From contig JAZKBR010000004.1 of the NCBI GenBank assembly GCA_040388535.1, positions 62,001 through 126,000 of the forward strand: a stretch of 64,000 bases of DNA. Direction: 5' to 3'. Source of the DNA: Gemmatimonadota bacterium. Lineage in GTDB: Bacteria; Gemmatimonadota; Gemmatimonadetes; Gemmatimonadales; GWC2-71-9. Positions 8,592 through 18,944 of the stretch are shown piece by piece. Numbering within the stretch: position 1 is the first letter of the stretch; every line of letters starts with the position of its first letter. A program made the position numbers and the translations under genes. A model generated the notes under the pieces. That model had not been told where the DNA came from, did not search any database, and saw nothing but the letters and a program-made list of their open reading frames with translations.

Positions 8592-10685
8592 CTAGCGGCT
8601 CAGTACGACCGTAGCGAGCCGCATCTGCACGGTGGCAGCTTCGATCCGCTGACGCAGGTCGGCGAGTTCGCGGCGGGCACGATCCTGGTCGTGATCGCGA
8701 AGCGCCTCACTCACCCCGGGCAAGGCGATGTTGGCGTAGCCGTTGTCGCGATCGGCCGCAAAGATCAGGTTGCGCATGAACGGACGACCGACGAGGCCGC
8801 TGGTGCGCGTGAGCCCCTGCTCCAGCTTTCGGACACTCGCATTCACCGCATTGATTCGTGCTGAGGTGGCTCCAGCCGCGAGCGCACTCTCGCGCGCGGT
8901 GTTGAAGCGCGCCGAGGCCTGGGCCAGCCCGACGGCCGCCATCCGCAGCCGGAGGAAATCGCCCTGGAGCGCTGGTGCCGTGCCCCGTTCCACACGTGAA
9001 GCGAGTGCCGCCAGATAGTTGCCGAGCGCTTCGTGATCAAAGGGAAGAATGTCGGCGTTGCCCAGGCGTCCCATCAGCACCGCGGAGATCCGTCCAGCCG
9101 CAGCGTGACTGAGATAGCCGACGTCACCGAACCGCTCGTTGAAGGCCCAGGTATCATACGCCGAGTGGTACACGCCGCCCGCGCCGCCAAAGCCGAATTC
9201 GAGCGCAGGAATGCCGAGGTGGTTGTAGAAACCGGAAAAGTCAGAGCCGCCGCCAAGATCGCCAAGGGTGGGTTCGCTGCGTGCGGTGGCCCCACGTCCG
9301 CGGCCCCATGACTGGTACACCGAGCCGGTATCGCCAGGCTGGCCGACGGTACGGGTTACATCGCGCAACAGCGCATGCAGCGAGGCAGTGCCGCTCGCGC
9401 CGAAGGAGCGACCCGATGCCGCGACATCCTGGTTGATGTACGCGACGGCCTTCGCCTGCAGCGAATCGGGCATCGATTCAACCCACTCGGTCGAGCCGAC
9501 CAGCCCCCATTCTTCCGCGTCCCACGTTGCGAACACCAGTGTGCGCCGCGGCCGGTCACCATTCTTGAGCGCGTTGCCCCACGCCCGTGCCGCCTCGAGA
9601 ATGCTCACGGTTCCCGAGACATTGTCGGCCGCTCCAGGACCCCAGCCGTCACGGTGCCCGCCGATGATGACCCACTCGTTCGGCAGCTCGCTACCGCGGA
9701 TCATTCCGAAGGTGTCGTAGATCGTCTTGTAGGCGCGATTGCCCCGCTCCGGCCACACGGCAACGCGTGCCTGGAGCACACCGTCGCCAACGTGGTAGGG
9801 GAAGTTCATCCCACCCTGCCACCCTTCCGGAGCAGCGGGGCCGGCCATATCACGCATCAGCAGCTCGGCGTTGCCATAGCCGATCGGCACCACCGGAATG
9901 TGCGGCACGGCGAGCGAATCTTCGGGGAGCCGCTTGGCGTTGCTGGTTGACGCCCAGCCTGGCGTCGTGGCGTCGCCGTAGCCGTTGAAGATCGACCCAC
10001 GCTGCACACCCTGCGCGTTGCGGTACGGACCCTTGGGATAGACCTCGCCGCGGGTGAAGCCATCATCGAACGGGTCCGAGTAGATGATCAACGCGCGCGC
10101 ACCGTGCGCCTCCGCCTCGCGCGCCTTGATGCCGCGGAACGAGCGGCCATACCGCACGATGGCCACTTTCCCCTTCACCGAGACGCCAAGCGAATCAAGA
10201 CGGGCGTAGTCGTTAGGAAGACCGTAGTTGACGTAGACAAGCCCGGCGGTGACGTCACCCGCACCCGAGTTGCCATTCATTGCCGGCCAGCTCGGCAGAA
10301 AGGTCGTCGAGTCGCCCGGGACCGGTGGCTCAGTGAGATCGAGCCGTTGCCGCGTCGGAGTGATCCGTTCGACGATGGTCGAGTCGTGGTACGGCAGGTA
10401 CACCTTGAAGGTCGCCCGCGAGGTGTCGAGACCCCACGACTTCATCTGACGCAGCACGTAGTCCGCGGTTGCCTTCTGTGCCGGTGTTCCCGCGACGTGC
10501 GGCCGCCCGGCGAGGACGTGAACGTGCCGACGCGCCGAGGCCGTGTCGGGTACGGCCTGCAGTCGAGTCTCGAGTGCGTTCTCGCGAGCAGACCGTGCGG
10601 CAGTGAATCCCGGCAGCTGCTGCGCCGTGATGGGAGTTGCGGTGACCAGCAGCGGCAGCGCAGCGAGCAGGGCACGACGGGTCAT
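8592..10685 (-). CDS. Secreted M28 metallopeptidase, glutamate carboxypeptidase II (PSMA)-like
   Basis: A 697-residue protein with a signal peptide (cleavage after about TPITAQ, 22). A protease-associated region (about 110-300) precedes the M28 catalytic core. Dizinc ligands can be read as H344 (GGHRDGW), D354 (AADNVSG), E391/E392 (DAEEWG), D420 (NQDVAAS) and H507 (VYHSAYDT). The helical C-terminal domain after 540 resembles the transferrin-receptor-type dimerisation domain. That order is typical of M28B enzymes, which release terminal amino acids from peptides. Likely periplasmic or secreted, in keeping with the other peptidases in this window. Confidence 0.9.
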   Translation of the reverse strand: MTRRALLAALPLLVTATPITAQQLPGFTAARSARENALETRLQAVPDTASARRHVHVLAGRPHVAGTPAQKATADYVLRQMKSWGLDTSRATFKVYLPYHDSTIVERITPTRQRLDLTEPPVPGDSTTFLPSWPAMNGNSGAGDVTAGLVYVNYGLPNDYARLDSLGVSVKGKVAIVRYGRSFRGIKAREAEAHGARALIIYSDPFDDGFTRGEVYPKGPYRNAQGVQRGSIFNGYGDATTPGWASTSNAKRLPEDSLAVPHIPVVPIGYGNAELLMRDMAGPAAPEGWQGGMNFPYHVGDGVLQARVAVWPERGNRAYKTIYDTFGMIRGSELPNEWVIIGGHRDGWGPGAADNVSGTVSILEAARAWGNALKNGDRPRRTLVFATWDAEEWGLVGSTEWVESMPDSLQAKAVAYINQDVAASGRSFGASGTASLHALLRDVTRTVGQPGDTGSVYQSWGRGRGATARSEPTLGDLGGGSDFSGFYNHLGIPALEFGFGGAGGVYHSAYDTWAFNERFGDVGYLSHAAAGRISAVLMGRLGNADILPFDHEALGNYLAALASRVERGTAPALQGDFLRLRMAAVGLAQASARFNTARESALAAGATSARINAVNASVRKLEQGLTRTSGLVGRPFMRNLIFAADRDNGYANIALPGVSEALRDHDQDRARRELADLRQRIEAATVQMRLATVVLSR

Positions 10686-10753
10686 GACGGGCTCTTTGAG
10701 ACGGGTGTGCGTGGGTATGGGGTAGTCCTAAAGATGGCCCCGGAATAGCACAA

Positions 10754-10776
10754 CGCCAACTCGCGAGGAGTTGGCG
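10754..10776 (-). terminator. Hairpin downstream of the Big_1/propeller lipoprotein gene
   Basis: Perfect 9-bp stem CGCCAACTC-GCGAG-GAGTTGGCG in the 123-base gap between the lipoprotein stop and the M28 start. The T-run is weak (TTGTGCTATT on the minus strand). The gap holds no gene. Confidence 0.5.
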
Positions 10777-10808
10777 TGGCGTGCTGCGGCAGCATCATCG
10801 CAATGAGT

Positions 10809-12560
10809 TCAGGGCACGACGCCCGTGATATCGTAGATCAGCAGCGCCGGCAGGGCCGGGTCGCGCGCCGCAAAGACATAAGTCCTGCCGTTGATGACCG
10901 CGATCTCCCCGGTATGAATCCCCTGTGAGACGACAACAGCTCCGCGTACGACCGGACGGCGGGGGTCCACGCGATCAAGGATGTACATCCCGGCCCCGCC
11001 GCCATTCTCAGCAGTCACCACGAGCGCCTTGCCATCGGGTGTCACTGCGACGTCGCTCAGCGTGTTGACGTTCGGGATCTTGATCGAGTCGATCAGCACC
11101 GGGATGCCCCCGGGAGTGCCGAGCGACCAGATCTTCAGGGCGTTGCCGGCGACGCCGCTGCGGACGCCCCAGCTGCCGCTGTACGCCCACGCGCCAGTAA
11201 CCCACTGATCGGAACCGAAGCGTTCCGGCGCGTTGTTGCCGCCACCCTTGGTCGCGAGCGTGACCGGATCGAGCGCCCAGAAGCCGCTGAGCATGTCGGT
11301 CGCGTAGAGGGTGCCGTTCGCGAGCATCACGCCCCAGATGTAGGTATTGCCAGGACCTCCCGGCTTCGCCTGGGCAACGATGCGGTTGGAGAGGTCGCCG
11401 GCAAGTGTACCCGAGACGTCCACGGCGACGACGCCGCCATTGTAATACGCCGCGTACAGAACCTGGCGCTGCTCGTCCATCCAGAAGTTGTGGGTGCCTG
11501 CGTTCGGGACGTGGATCGACCCGACCTCGACCGGAGCCAGCAAATTCGAGACATCGAGAACGTGGATGTCTCCTGACGAGGATCCGCCGATCGACCCCGG
11601 ACCTTCCTGGCCGACAAAGAGGTACTTCTTGGCGCCGGTCACCGGGTTGTGGAACCACCAGGCATTGTGTGCCTGCGCACCGCCCGTGACACCATTGTCA
11701 TTCGGAACGATGGTTGACATCAGGACGGGGTTTACCGGCGAGCCGTCCCGGATGCCGTTACCCACGTCGTAGATCATCACACCGCTGTTCCATGCGAGCA
11801 CGAAGGCGATGCCATCCCGGACATAGGTATCGTGGATGCCGTAGTTGGCCGGAATCGGCACGGTCGCCGTGAGAATCGGGTTGCTGGTCGATGCGAACGA
11901 ATTGAAGGTGAAGGTGACGGTTGAGCTCGTCCCTTCCAGTGTCGCGGTTGCCGTCTGGACCCCATTGCCGTTGCCCAGCGTCGCATTCACGTTGGCGATG
12001 CCGGCGGCGTCGGTCGTACTCGCGGCCGACGAGAAGGTGACGCCGCCCGAGGTCGCAGCCCACTGGACTGTGCGCGAGGGGGAGATCGCCAGGCCGTTCT
12101 CGAGTACCTGCACCCGAAGCTGGGAGTTGAGGGGCTGGCCCGCCGTCCCGCTCTGGTTATTGCCCTGGAAGATCCGGACGGTGATGGGGAGTTCACTCGT
12201 CGCACTGAAGAGGACGCTCGCGCTGCTGCCGCGCTGCGTCGCCTTGACGACGGTGCTTCCTGCGGCCGCGCCGAGGGTCAGTGTCGCCGTGGCGAATCCG
12301 TTGGCATCCGTCGTTGAAGTGGATGGCGTCACACTGCCGCCGCCCGATTGCACCGACCAGTCAATCACGATCCCGGTCAGCGGCGCCCCGAGGCCATCGA
12401 CCGCCTTGACCTTCAGTGGCGTCGCCAGCGCCGCGCCAGTCACACCGGTCTGCTGATTTCCGCCGGCCGCCGCAATGACAACATCGCTGTTGGCGTCAGT
12501 GCCGCTGTTGCACGCGGCACCGACGAGGAGGAGTGCCGTCAGGAAAGTCCGGAAACGCAT
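10809..12560 (-). CDS. Lipoprotein with two Big_1 (Ig-like) domains and an LVIVD-type beta-propeller
   Basis: A 583-residue protein. The N-terminus ends in a lipobox (LLLVGAAC, Cys17), indicating a lipid-anchored envelope protein. Two bacterial Ig-like (invasin/Big_1) domains follow at about 26-120 and 126-222, each with the TTDAxGxAxxxxTLG signature. The C-terminal half (about 230-583) has blade-like repeats of the form xxIHVLDVSNLLAPVEVGSI and MYILDRVDPRRPVVRGAV, typical of LVIVD-repeat propellers. A binding or adhesion role is likely and no enzymatic motif is visible. It lies 28 bases downstream of the next gene upstream and is probably cotranscribed with it. Confidence 0.75.
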   Translation of the reverse strand: MRFRTFLTALLLVGAACNSGTDANSDVVIAAAGGNQQTGVTGAALATPLKVKAVDGLGAPLTGIVIDWSVQSGGGSVTPSTSTTDANGFATATLTLGAAAGSTVVKATQRGSSASVLFSATSELPITVRIFQGNNQSGTAGQPLNSQLRVQVLENGLAISPSRTVQWAATSGGVTFSSAASTTDAAGIANVNATLGNGNGVQTATATLEGTSSTVTFTFNSFASTSNPILTATVPIPANYGIHDTYVRDGIAFVLAWNSGVMIYDVGNGIRDGSPVNPVLMSTIVPNDNGVTGGAQAHNAWWFHNPVTGAKKYLFVGQEGPGSIGGSSSGDIHVLDVSNLLAPVEVGSIHVPNAGTHNFWMDEQRQVLYAAYYNGGVVAVDVSGTLAGDLSNRIVAQAKPGGPGNTYIWGVMLANGTLYATDMLSGFWALDPVTLATKGGGNNAPERFGSDQWVTGAWAYSGSWGVRSGVAGNALKIWSLGTPGGIPVLIDSIKIPNVNTLSDVAVTPDGKALVVTAENGGGAGMYILDRVDPRRPVVRGAVVVSQGIHTGEIAVINGRTYVFAARDPALPALLIYDITGVVP

Positions 12561-12588
12561 CGAGATGTTCCTGCGGCCGCGAGCCGCG

Positions 12589-13854
12589 TCAGTGTTGGTG
12601 CCCCGCCATCGACGCGTGGTCTGCCTGGCCGATTGCCAGGACCCCGTAGCGCCCCATCCGATGTCCCCGCATCCCCCAGTCGAGAGCGATGCCGAGACTC
12701 AGTGCCTTCATGGTCGTGCTGCCGTAGAGCGACTGGGGGTCAAAAATTCCGTTGTCGCGCTTGGCGACCGAACCCAGCGTCCCTTCGACAAAGAGTTGCG
12801 CCTGTGCTCGCCGACCCGGCGCAACGAGCTCGGCCCCCACCCGGAGGGTGTGCAGCGACCAGCGGCCGATCCCCAGGATGCTGTTCTCGAAATGGGGCCG
12901 CCGCGTCCGGAAGAGGTCCATCAACCGCTCCTCCTCGGGCCGATCCGTCACTTCAAACCGGTACGCCCCGCTCAACCGACCTCGGCGCAGCATCGCCTCG
13001 GCAAGTGCCGAGTGAAAGACGAAGAAGCCGTCGAGTTCTGACGTGCGAGCCCACTCGGCCACCAGGTATCGCTCGCCCCATCGCGGCTGATCGGCGAATC
13101 GTGCCGAGAGGGAGCTCTTCACCACGTTGCCGCCGGCTCCCTCGCGATGCTCAGGTGAATGCACCGTGGCGCGCGACCCCTGCAATTCCAACCCACGAAA
13201 TGGCCGAATTGTCACACGACCACTCCACGAATCGCCGAACCGTCGTTTCCCATCGGCGTTTCTCAGTAGCGGCCACTGTCCCGGCCGTTCCGGCTCGTCG
13301 CCGTTGAAAAGCGCTCCCTCGAGGGTCACCTTGCCGACGTCGTATTGTGCTATCGCGATGGCGCGTTCAAGGATCTGGGCAAAGTGATGGTTGACCGGAT
13401 ACCGGCTGATCGGACGAGACATCGGGTCATCACTGCCGAAGGGTACGAATCCCTTTCCCAGTGCGACACCGAGTCGCCCGCCACCGTCGAGCCGCCCGAG
13501 CAGGTCGACGCCCGCAATGTTGAGCTCATGCACAGTCGTGTGCGGATGACGCCGATCCACGAACCCTTCACCCCACGCGCCAGGCGTGAGCTCGCCCTTC
13601 GGCATCGTGAGCCCTTCGAAGTCCAGCGTCGCGGTCGCGATCCACTTGCCGCCGAAACCGGTCAGCGTTCCCATCAGCACCGGTTGCACAATGCGCACTT
13701 CGCTCAGTGAGCCGGTTCCCGGAATCGGGTCGACAGTCGTGCCGAGCACGACGGCATGGGCCATTGGTCGCAGCTGGAAACCTGACTGGGCGGGCAGCGC
13801 AATTGCGCTCCCGCCCAGTACGGAGATTGTCAGGAGCGTGGTGTGGCGAATCAG
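12589..13854 (-). CDS. Putative outer-membrane beta-barrel protein; non-ATG start overlapping sdhB
   Basis: About 421 residues. A hydrophobic leader [20 protein letters not shown] ending in PAQS looks like a signal peptide. The body has alternating amphipathic strands with many Gly/aromatic positions, as in porin-like barrels, and a His-rich C-terminal tail (HASMAGHQH). No ATG, GTG or TTG occurs between the leader and the inside of sdhB. The best start is a CTG (13854) overlapping the sdhB stop; otherwise ATGs at 13959 or 13971 would put a basic, unrelated extension before the signal peptide. Motifs such as [14 protein letters not shown] and [14 protein letters not shown] recall uncharacterised metal-associated outer-membrane proteins. 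Function unknown. Confidence 0.6.
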   Translation of the reverse strand: MIRHTTLLTISVLGGSAIALPAQSGFQLRPMAHAVVLGTTVDPIPGTGSLSEVRIVQPVLMGTLTGFGGKWIATATLDFEGLTMPKGELTPGAWGEGFVDRRHPHTTVHELNIAGVDLLGRLDGGGRLGVALGKGFVPFGSDDPMSRPISRYPVNHHFAQILERAIAIAQYDVGKVTLEGALFNGDEPERPGQWPLLRNADGKRRFGDSWSGRVTIRPFRGLELQGSRATVHSPEHREGAGGNVVKSSLSARFADQPRWGERYLVAEWARTSELDGFFVFHSALAEAMLRRGRLSGAYRFEVTDRPEEERLMDLFRTRRPHFENSILGIGRWSLHTLRVGAELVAPGRRAQAQLFVEGTLGSVAKRDNGIFDPQSLYGSTTMKALSLGIALDWGMRGHRMGRYGVLAIGQADHASMAGHQH

Positions 13855-14636
13855 CCGGTGCCTGCCGAGGCCACGGCCTCTCCCCGATCGGAGAGCGTAG
13901 CGCGCACCCAGTCGCGGTTCATCCGCGCGATATTCTCGACCGAAATATCCTTTGGACATGCTTCCTGACACTCGCCGTAGTTGGTGCAGCCGCCGAAACC
14001 CTCTTCGTCCATCTGCTGGACCATCGCCAGTACCCGTCGGTCACGTTCGGGCTGCCCTTGAGGGAGCCGGCCGAGGTGGCTCACCTTGGCCGCAGTGAAC
14101 AGCATAGCAGACGCATTGGGGCAGGCGGCGACACACGCCCCGCACCCGATGCAGCTCGCCGCGTCCATCGCCAGGTCGGAATCTTCCTTCGGAATCGGGA
14201 TCGCATTGCCATCCTGCGCCGATCCGGTCGGGGCCGAGATATAGCCACCCACCGCGATGATCCGGTCGAGCGCGGTCCGGTCCACGACCAGGTCCCGAAG
14301 GACCGGGAAGGCGGCGGCGCGCCACGGTTCGATCACGATGGTATCGCCGTCCTTGAACGTGCGCATGTGCAACTGGCACGTGGTCGTCGCCTTCCGTGGA
14401 CCGTGCGGCGCACCGTTGATCATCAGGGCGCAGCTGCCGCAGATCCCCTCTCGGCAATCGTGATCGAACGCGATCGGCTCGTCACCCTTGGCGAGCAATT
14501 CCTCGTTGACGACATCGAGCATTTCGAGGAACGACATGTGCTCATCGGCGGTCGTGCTGTACTGCACGAACTTGCCGGTGGCCTTGGGTCCGGGCTGACG
14601 CCAGACCTTAAGCGTCAATTTCATTGAAGTGCTCAT
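13851..14636 (-). CDS. sdhB: Succinate dehydrogenase/fumarate reductase iron-sulfur subunit
   Basis: A 261-residue electron-transfer subunit of complex II. The N-terminal ferredoxin domain has [21 protein letters not shown] (about 59-79, 2Fe-2S). The C-terminal domain has [15 protein letters not shown] (4Fe-4S and 3Fe-4S ligands) and a further [16 protein letters not shown]. Its long form resembles the single-cytochrome complex II of Bacteroidetes/Bacillus-type enzymes. ATG at 14636 (or MKL four codons later) follows the 79-base gap after sdhA that holds a repeat copy. Confidence 0.95.
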   Translation of the reverse strand: MSTSMKLTLKVWRQPGPKATGKFVQYSTTADEHMSFLEMLDVVNEELLAKGDEPIAFDHDCREGICGSCALMINGAPHGPRKATTTCQLHMRTFKDGDTIVIEPWRAAAFPVLRDLVVDRTALDRIIAVGGYISAPTGSAQDGNAIPIPKEDSDLAMDAASCIGCGACVAACPNASAMLFTAAKVSHLGRLPQGQPERDRRVLAMVQQMDEEGFGGCTNYGECQEACPKDISVENIARMNRDWVRATLSDRGEAVASAGTG

Positions 14637-14647
14637 CGAAGAATCTT

Positions 14648-14669
14648 TCCTTCGCTGCGCTCAGGATGA
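14648..14669. repeat. Interspersed TCATCCTGAGCGCAGCGAAGGA repeat, copy 2
   Basis: On the minus strand this 22-base element reads TCATCCTGAGCGCAGCGAAGGA. It lies in the 79-base sdhA-sdhB gap (14637-14715), so the two genes are separated by a repeat insertion inside an otherwise tight operon. It matches the ends of the element at 3773-3813. Confidence 0.5.
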
Positions 14670-14715
14670 GCAGCGCCAAAGAGGGGAAGATCGCGATGCA
14701 TTGAGGAAGCGCTGC

Positions 14716-16628
<1,913 letters not shown>

Positions 16629-16629
<1 letters not shown>

Positions 16630-17282
16630 CAGAGTAGTCCGAGAAGCGCGGCGACCGGGATGCTCAACAAGCCCCCCGCCACGAGTACGGCCAGCGTGAC
16701 CGCAATCACCTTGCGCGTCTTGTTCCACGCGGGATGATTGAGCCCGAGGGTCTGGAAGACCGACCAGATGCCGTGGCCGAGATGCAGTCCGAGAAAGACC
16801 ATCGCCAGCGCGTAGAACGCGGCGACCGGCTTCACTTCGAGGCCGGTCTTCAGGTTCTGCGATACGGCGCCCTCGACGAAGTCCGGGTGCACCGTGCCGA
16901 GCGTGAGATGGAAAATATGAAAGACGATGAAGACCAGCAGTAGCACCCCGCCCCAGCGCATCGTGCGGGCGGCATAGGAGGACACCCGCAGTTCATGCCG
17001 GTTATAGTCGGCGGGCCTCGCTGCGCGCGCCATCTGCGTCAGCTGCCACGCGGCGGCAATGTGGATGCTGACGGCTGCCAGCAAGCCGAGCCGCGCCACC
17101 CAGAGCAGCGGGCCGAACGAGCGCAGCCACGCGCCGTAGTCATCGAGGTGCTGGGGATTCTCGAACACCAGCACGTTCGAGATCATGTGCGAAACCAGGA
17201 AGAGCACCAGCGCGAGACCGGTGACCGCCATCGCGACCTTCTTCCCGACGGCTGTCTGCCACAGGGCAATGATTCGGTTCAT
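16629..17282 (-). CDS. sdhC: Succinate dehydrogenase cytochrome b subunit (single-anchor type)
   Basis: A 217-residue membrane anchor with five predicted TM helices, of the TIGR02046-like single-subunit type found with Bacteroidetes/Bacillus-style complex II. Candidate haem-ligand histidines sit in the helices ([24 protein letters not shown] and HLGHGIW). Only one anchor gene lies between mdh and sdhA, which agrees with a two-haem, single-subunit anchor. The start may be ATG at 17282 or the GTG one codon earlier. Confidence 0.92.
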
Positions 17283-17289
17283 CACGCCC

Positions 17290-18213
17290 TCAGACGATCG
17301 CCTGAATCGCCCGCACGGCCTCCGCCGATTGGTGGAGTGCCGCCATCTCGGCGTCGGTCAGCGTGATCGAGACGATCTTCTCGAGTCCGTTCCGGCCGAG
17401 CAGGCACGGGACCCCGCAGTACACATCCTTCAGCCCGAACTCGCCCTGGAGCCAGGCCGAACACGGCAGGATCCGGCGCTTGTCGAGCACGATCGCTTCG
17501 GCCATTTGCACCGCGGCGGAGCTCGGAGCGTAGTAGGCCGAGCCGGTCTTGAGGTGGGCCACAATCTCGGCGCCGCCATTCCGGGCGCGAGTCACGATGG
17601 CTTCGAGCTTGTCGGCGGCGAGGAGCTGCGTCACCGGGATGCCGGAGACCGTGGTGTAGGAGATCAGCGGCACCATCGTGTCGCCGTGACCGCCGAGTAC
17701 CATCGCCTGGATATCCTCGACCGAGACGTCCATCGCTTCGGAGAGGAACATCCGGTAGCGCGCGGTATCGAGGACTCCTGCCATGCCAATGACACGTTCG
17801 CGCGGGAAGCCGGTGGCCTCGCGCATGACGTAGCACATCGCATCGAGCGGATTGGAGACCACAATGACGATGGCGTTCGGTGCCACTCGCTTGATGTTCT
17901 CGCCGACCGACTTGACGATACCGGCGTTGGTCTTGACGAGATCGTCGCGGCTCATTCCCGGCTTGCGGGCGATGCCGGCGGTGACGATGAAGAGTTCGGA
18001 TCCCGCAGCCAGGTCGTAGTCGTTGGTACCCAGGACCCGCCCGCTGAAGCCTTCGACCGGTGCCGACTGCCACTGGTCGAGTGCCTTCCCCTGCGGGACA
18101 CCCTCCACCACGTCGACCATCACCACGGTCTTGGCCAGATGCTTCTCGGCAACCCGCTGAGCTGCCGTGGCGCCAACGTTCCCTGCCCCAACCACTGTGA
18201 TCTTCTCGAACAT
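17290..18213 (-). CDS. mdh: Malate dehydrogenase (LDH-like type)
   Basis: A 307-residue NAD-dependent enzyme interconverting malate and oxaloacetate. The Rossmann motif [12 protein letters not shown] is at 7-18. Asp34 in [15 protein letters not shown] fits NAD preference, and [19 protein letters not shown] and [11 protein letters not shown] (catalytic His) are standard. It ends 7 bases before sdhC, forming an mdh-sdhC-sdhA-sdhB TCA-cycle operon. Confidence 0.95.
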   Translation of the reverse strand: MFEKITVVGAGNVGATAAQRVAEKHLAKTVVMVDVVEGVPQGKALDQWQSAPVEGFSGRVLGTNDYDLAAGSELFIVTAGIARKPGMSRDDLVKTNAGIVKSVGENIKRVAPNAIVIVVSNPLDAMCYVMREATGFPRERVIGMAGVLDTARYRMFLSEAMDVSVEDIQAMVLGGHGDTMVPLISYTTVSGIPVTQLLAADKLEAIVTRARNGGAEIVAHLKTGSAYYAPSSAAVQMAEAIVLDKRRILPCSAWLQGEFGLKDVYCGVPCLLGRNGLEKIVSITLTDAEMAALHQSAEAVRAIQAIV

Positions 18214-18318
18214 GTCGGATCCGCTCGTGACGAAGTGATCAGGCGCCCCGGAGGCGCCCCGGAATGCTATGGAATCAGCCTGCTGAACCTAATCGAAACG
18301 TGTGGGTCACCCAAGCGT

Positions 18319-18831
18319 TCAGCGCGGCCGACGACTCCGCGAGCGCCGCCGGTCGCTGCCAGCGCCACCCTCGGCCGGCGGCTTCCCCGCCCGCTCGGCG
18401 GCGAAGGCGAGCGTCGCCTCGACGGCCGCAGGCAGATCGGGCTTGCCACGGCCCTTGCCGCCGGGGAGGCGGAAAACGCGCTCGGGGTATTTCTCCCTGA
18501 TCTTGTCCGGGAGCCCGAGTGATTCGTCGCCGAATACCAGGACGCTATTCGAGCGGAACGGGGCCTCGGCCGGATCGCGCGTCCCGTTGGCCGCGAAGTA
18601 GATGCAGCGGTCGCGGCGCATCGCGTCGCGGAAGTCGCGCCAGCCGGGATGCAGCCACCAGTCGAGGGCGTCCCAGTCGACGTCGGCCGAAGTGCGGAAT
18701 GCCGGCTCCTCGGCACCGAATCCGAGCGGCCCGACCAGATGGAGCGAGGCGTCGACCGTGGCGCAGCGCTTGGCAACCGCCGCCGTGGTAGTGGGGGTGC
18801 GGGGCTCAAGCAGGGCGATATGTAGCGGCAT
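18319..18831 (-). CDS. TrmL-like SPOUT tRNA (wobble ribose 2'-O) methyltransferase, diverged motifs
   Basis: A 170-residue protein. The start MPLHIALLEPRTPTTTAAVA aligns with the TrmL opening (LHIVLYQPEIPPNTGNI), as do SLHLVGPLGFG, the Trp-rich DWDALDWWLHPGW and VLVFGDESLGLPDKI. TrmL methylates the ribose of residue 34 in some tRNA-Leu species. The invariant Asn of NTGN and the C-terminal RSLNLS knot motif are not recognisable here (GGKGRGKPDLPAAVEA instead), and a basic Arg/Ser tail is added. It could be a divergent active enzyme or a repurposed SPOUT protein. It lies 105 bases upstream of... mdh's start on the same strand in reverse order, that is, mdh follows it in transcription. Confidence 0.7.
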   Translation of the reverse strand: MPLHIALLEPRTPTTTAAVAKRCATVDASLHLVGPLGFGAEEPAFRTSADVDWDALDWWLHPGWRDFRDAMRRDRCIYFAANGTRDPAEAPFRSNSVLVFGDESLGLPDKIREKYPERVFRLPGGKGRGKPDLPAAVEATLAFAAERAGKPPAEGGAGSDRRRSRSRRPR

Positions 18832-18886
18832 CGAGAAGCCTTCCTCGGACAGCGGGTGAAGACGATAACTCCCGCAAAGTAAGCGA

Positions 18887-18927
18887 CACGCCGCCCGGAG
18901 GTCCCCGGTGGGGCTCCGGACGGCGTG
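18887..18927 (-). terminator. Strong hairpin after the M28 peptidase gene
   Basis: CACGCCG-CCCGGAG...CTCCGGACGGCGTG forms a long, nearly perfect stem directly after the stop of the 18945-20720 gene. On the minus strand it is followed by the moderately T-rich TCGCTTACTTTGC. The 113-base gap (18832-18944) holds no gene. Confidence 0.6.
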
Positions 18928-18944
18928 AGAAAAGCTTGAACAGG

